Positions 62,387-64,000 of a stretch of DNA of 64,000 bases are shown here, one piece after another. Made by a program: the position numbers and the translations under genes. The stretch is taken from assembly GCA_016743945.1 (NCBI GenBank), contig JADGFI010000001.1, forward strand, positions 211,901-275,900, in the 5' to 3' direction. Every line of letters starts with the position of its first letter. Position 1 is the stretch's first letter. This DNA is from Desulfobacteraceae bacterium. GTDB taxonomy: Bacteria > Desulfobacterota > Desulfobacteria > Desulfobacterales > Desulfobacteraceae. The notes under the pieces are model-generated. The model was not told the origin of the DNA. It saw only the letters and a program-made list of their open reading frames with translations, and did no database searches.

Positions 62387-63328
62387 ATGATCACATTGCG
62401 TTTAAGCCCACCTTCCCTGCCGCCAGAGTCAAAAGCCGTTCACATTCCGGCATCTGTCGGAAAAGGATGTATCCGGTCTGCGGCCCTGGCATCTGGAATC
62501 CAGCTTTTGGTAATGGATTACACCCTTGACCGGCCGACCCGGTTGGAATATGCTCCGCCCTATAAATCCACGGGATTTTCCTTCTGCCTTTCCGGGAACA
62601 GCCGGATTCATTCGAACGGCCATGGCAGGGACCTAATTGTCAGGCCCGGGCAAAGCGCCCTGAATTGCTGCCCGGACCTGGATGCACTCTGGGAGGACAT
62701 GGCGCCCCAGCGGGTGATCCGTCTGGGTATCATGATGAACCAGGAACTGCTGGACAGCTTTGTCCCGGGCAGTCAGGACAGGCCCTGGGATTTGACCGGT
62801 ATGGCCCCAAAGGGGCTTATACGCAGGGAGGGCCGTATCACTCCGGCCATGAAGGTCGTGATTCTCCAGATCCTCAACTGTCCCTTCCATGGTATAACCC
62901 GGCAGCTTTTCCTGGAAGCCAAGGCCCTTGAACTGGCCGCCTACCAGATGGCCCAATGTCTGGAGACCTGTCCTTTGCACCGGAAGATGGACAGACTCAG
63001 GCCCGGGGATAGGGAGCGGGCCATGCAGGCGGCGGATCTGTTGTCCAGTGACCTTGAAACAGCCCCCAACCTTTGTGACCTGGCCCGGTCCGTGGGTATG
63101 TGCAGAAGCAAATTATGCCATTGCTTCCGCCTGGCTTACGGGGTCTCCCCCTTTGAATTTTTGCGCCGAAACCGGCTTGAAACCGCCCGAAATCACCTGG
63201 CCCAGGGTCGGATGAACGTTACCGAAGCCGCCTATGCCGTGGGATATTCAAGTCCCAGTTATTTTACCAAGGCCTTTAAAAAACAATTCGGCCACCTTCC
63301 CGGCAGATTTCCTGAAAAAATACGATAG
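62387..63328 (+). CDS. AraC-family regulator, PchR-like
   Basis: About 313 residues from ATG 62387, which has GAGGAG three bases upstream; ATG 62357 in the same frame has no ribosome site. The N-terminal 200 residues are a sensor domain; the C-terminal 100 residues are an AraC helix-turn-helix pair (LCDLARSVGMCRSKLCHCFR and MNVTEAAYAVGYSSPSYFTK). The layout and the N-terminal pattern FSFCLSGNSRIHSNG resemble PchR, which senses ferric siderophore. Divergent from the TonB receptor and upstream of a methyltransferase gene on the same strand, it probably governs both. Confidence 0.87.
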   Translation: MITLRLSPPSLPPESKAVHIPASVGKGCIRSAALASGIQLLVMDYTLDRPTRLEYAPPYKSTGFSFCLSGNSRIHSNGHGRDLIVRPGQSALNCCPDLDALWEDMAPQRVIRLGIMMNQELLDSFVPGSQDRPWDLTGMAPKGLIRREGRITPAMKVVILQILNCPFHGITRQLFLEAKALELAAYQMAQCLETCPLHRKMDRLRPGDRERAMQAADLLSSDLETAPNLCDLARSVGMCRSKLCHCFRLAYGVSPFEFLRRNRLETARNHLAQGRMNVTEAAYAVGYSSPSYFTKAFKKQFGHLPGRFPEKIR

Positions 63329-63512
63329 GACTAAAAAAACAGACAGGATTACCAGCACCCCGTTTTTGGATGGGATATATTCCTTCATGCCGTGACCGCC
63401 TTACGGGACCCGGTTGTTGTAACAAGTGCCACCCCATTTGCAGATAGCCCCGGGGAAATCGGCGTGAACCGGGCCTGCCCTTTTTAACGCAAACCGCCGC
63501 AAAGGAGAAATA

Positions 63513-64000
63513 ATGACACCTTTACCCGAATATAACGCAAACCCGAGCCTTATTTACCAGATGGTCAACGGCCGGGTCCAGTCCCGGATTTTGCTGACCG
63601 CCATTGAATTGAATCTCTTTGACGGTCTGTCCGCCCCGGTATCTGCCGGTCTTGTTTCCCGGGATTTGGGCACCCACCCGGGAAACACAGGGCTGTTGTT
63701 GGACGGCCTTGCCGCGGCCGGTCTGGTTCAAAAGGAGAACGGACAATACCAGAATACCCCGGACACCCAGGCCCGCCTGACCCGGAAAAGCCCGGCCTAT
63801 GTGGGAGAAATGCTTTTGATCCAGGACCGGGTCACGACGCCTGCCCTTGCCGACATGGGCCAATGGGTGCGAACGGGACCGCCCGAAACCGAGCCGGAAA
63901 TGGGTGCCCAGGAACTTTGGACACGTTATGCCCGGTCCATGGCCAATTACCAGATGGGGGGCTGTGTCCAGAAAATGACCCGGGTTTTGTCGGCCCGTTC
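63513..64000 (+). CDS. SAM-dependent O-methyltransferase, N-terminal part (3' end outside window)
   Basis: The first 162 codons of a gene that runs off the right edge. AAAGGAG lies four to five bases before the ATG. The N-terminal winged-helix dimerisation domain of small-molecule O-methyltransferases is seen: SRILLTAIELNLFDGLSAPV, LGTHPGNTGLLLDGLAAAG and LTRKSPAYVGEMLL. The SAM-binding GxGxG motif lies beyond the window. Its place after the AraC gene, near a TonB receptor, suggests a biosynthetic or metal-uptake cluster. The 184-base gap before it shows nothing specific. Confidence 0.8.
   Translation, partial: MTPLPEYNANPSLIYQMVNGRVQSRILLTAIELNLFDGLSAPVSAGLVSRDLGTHPGNTGLLLDGLAAAGLVQKENGQYQNTPDTQARLTRKSPAYVGEMLLIQDRVTTPALADMGQWVRTGPPETEPEMGAQELWTRYARSMANYQMGGCVQKMTRVLSAR

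Noticed and set aside
1-64000. CRISPR arrays, rRNA and tRNA genes
   Set aside because: None could be recognised by eye; no regularly spaced repeats or tRNA-like T-loop patterns stood out.

Overview
The window looks like chromosomal DNA of a strictly anaerobic, metabolically versatile delta-proteobacterium of the Desulfobacterales type. This is inferred from gene content: IorAB arylpyruvate:ferredoxin oxidoreductase, CyuA cysteine desulfidase, a rubrerythrin-like protein, many hybrid histidine kinases, an HDOD protein, and a small rhodanese whose two active-site cysteine positions are in-frame TGA codons followed by a SECIS-like hairpin. No rRNA, tRNA or CRISPR array was seen.

Layout. 1-2500: the 3' part of an IS66 transposase gene, an MFS exporter, a 180 bp imperfect palindrome and a decayed metallo-beta-lactamase gene. 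2.5-6.2 kb (minus): cyuA-iorA-iorB, an amino-acid catabolic operon. 6.4-8.8 kb (plus): ogt, a secreted metallophosphoesterase and a flavodoxin-fold protein fused to a degenerate LMW-phosphatase domain. 8.8-13.7 kb (minus): secreted cupin, PilZ protein, polyprenyl-phosphate sugar transferase, SelO and a ferritin-like protein. 13.8-18.5 kb: a zinc-ribbon protein, then an HDOD/GAF/histidine kinase - MshEN-like - FlhG/MinD-like operon, then a 40-residue GxDRR microprotein. 18.8-21.8 kb (minus): sigma-54 activator, pncB behind a strong leader hairpin, and a SLOG-like protein. 21.9-28.5 kb (minus): a tightly packed signalling operon made of a hybrid kinase with three receivers, CheR, a receiver-less CheB and a REC-GGDEF cyclase.

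28.7-35 kb (plus): a 1,408-residue PPDK-like protein lacking the PEP/pyruvate barrel, a divergent GAPDH and a DUF3108 protein. 35.0-38.5 kb (minus): the candidate selenocysteine rhodanese and a hybrid kinase. 38.5-43.3 kb: a mosaic scar copied from three loci within this window, a Pat-like acetyltransferase, a FadL-family porin, an IS remnant and a frameshifted zinc-ribbon gene. 43.3-49.1 kb (minus): MFS, RND adaptor and RND pump. 49.3-51.1 kb (plus): DUF2959 lipoprotein and mtnA with a clear terminator. 51.3-59.5 kb: acyl-CoA ligase, a NarXL-like pair, DarP-like protein, an orphan 80-residue gene and a 5TMR-LYT hybrid kinase. 59.7-64 kb: an IS66 remnant, then a TonB-dependent receptor, an AraC/PchR-like regulator and the start of an O-methyltransferase gene, which looks like the edge of a metallophore or small-molecule locus running off the right end.

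The dominant theme is signal transduction: five histidine kinases, c-di-GMP output (GGDEF) and candidate c-di-GMP receptors (PilZ, MshEN-like), alongside envelope transport and anaerobic amino-acid metabolism. The strongest new observation is the hidden two-UGA rhodanese gene at 34992-35303.
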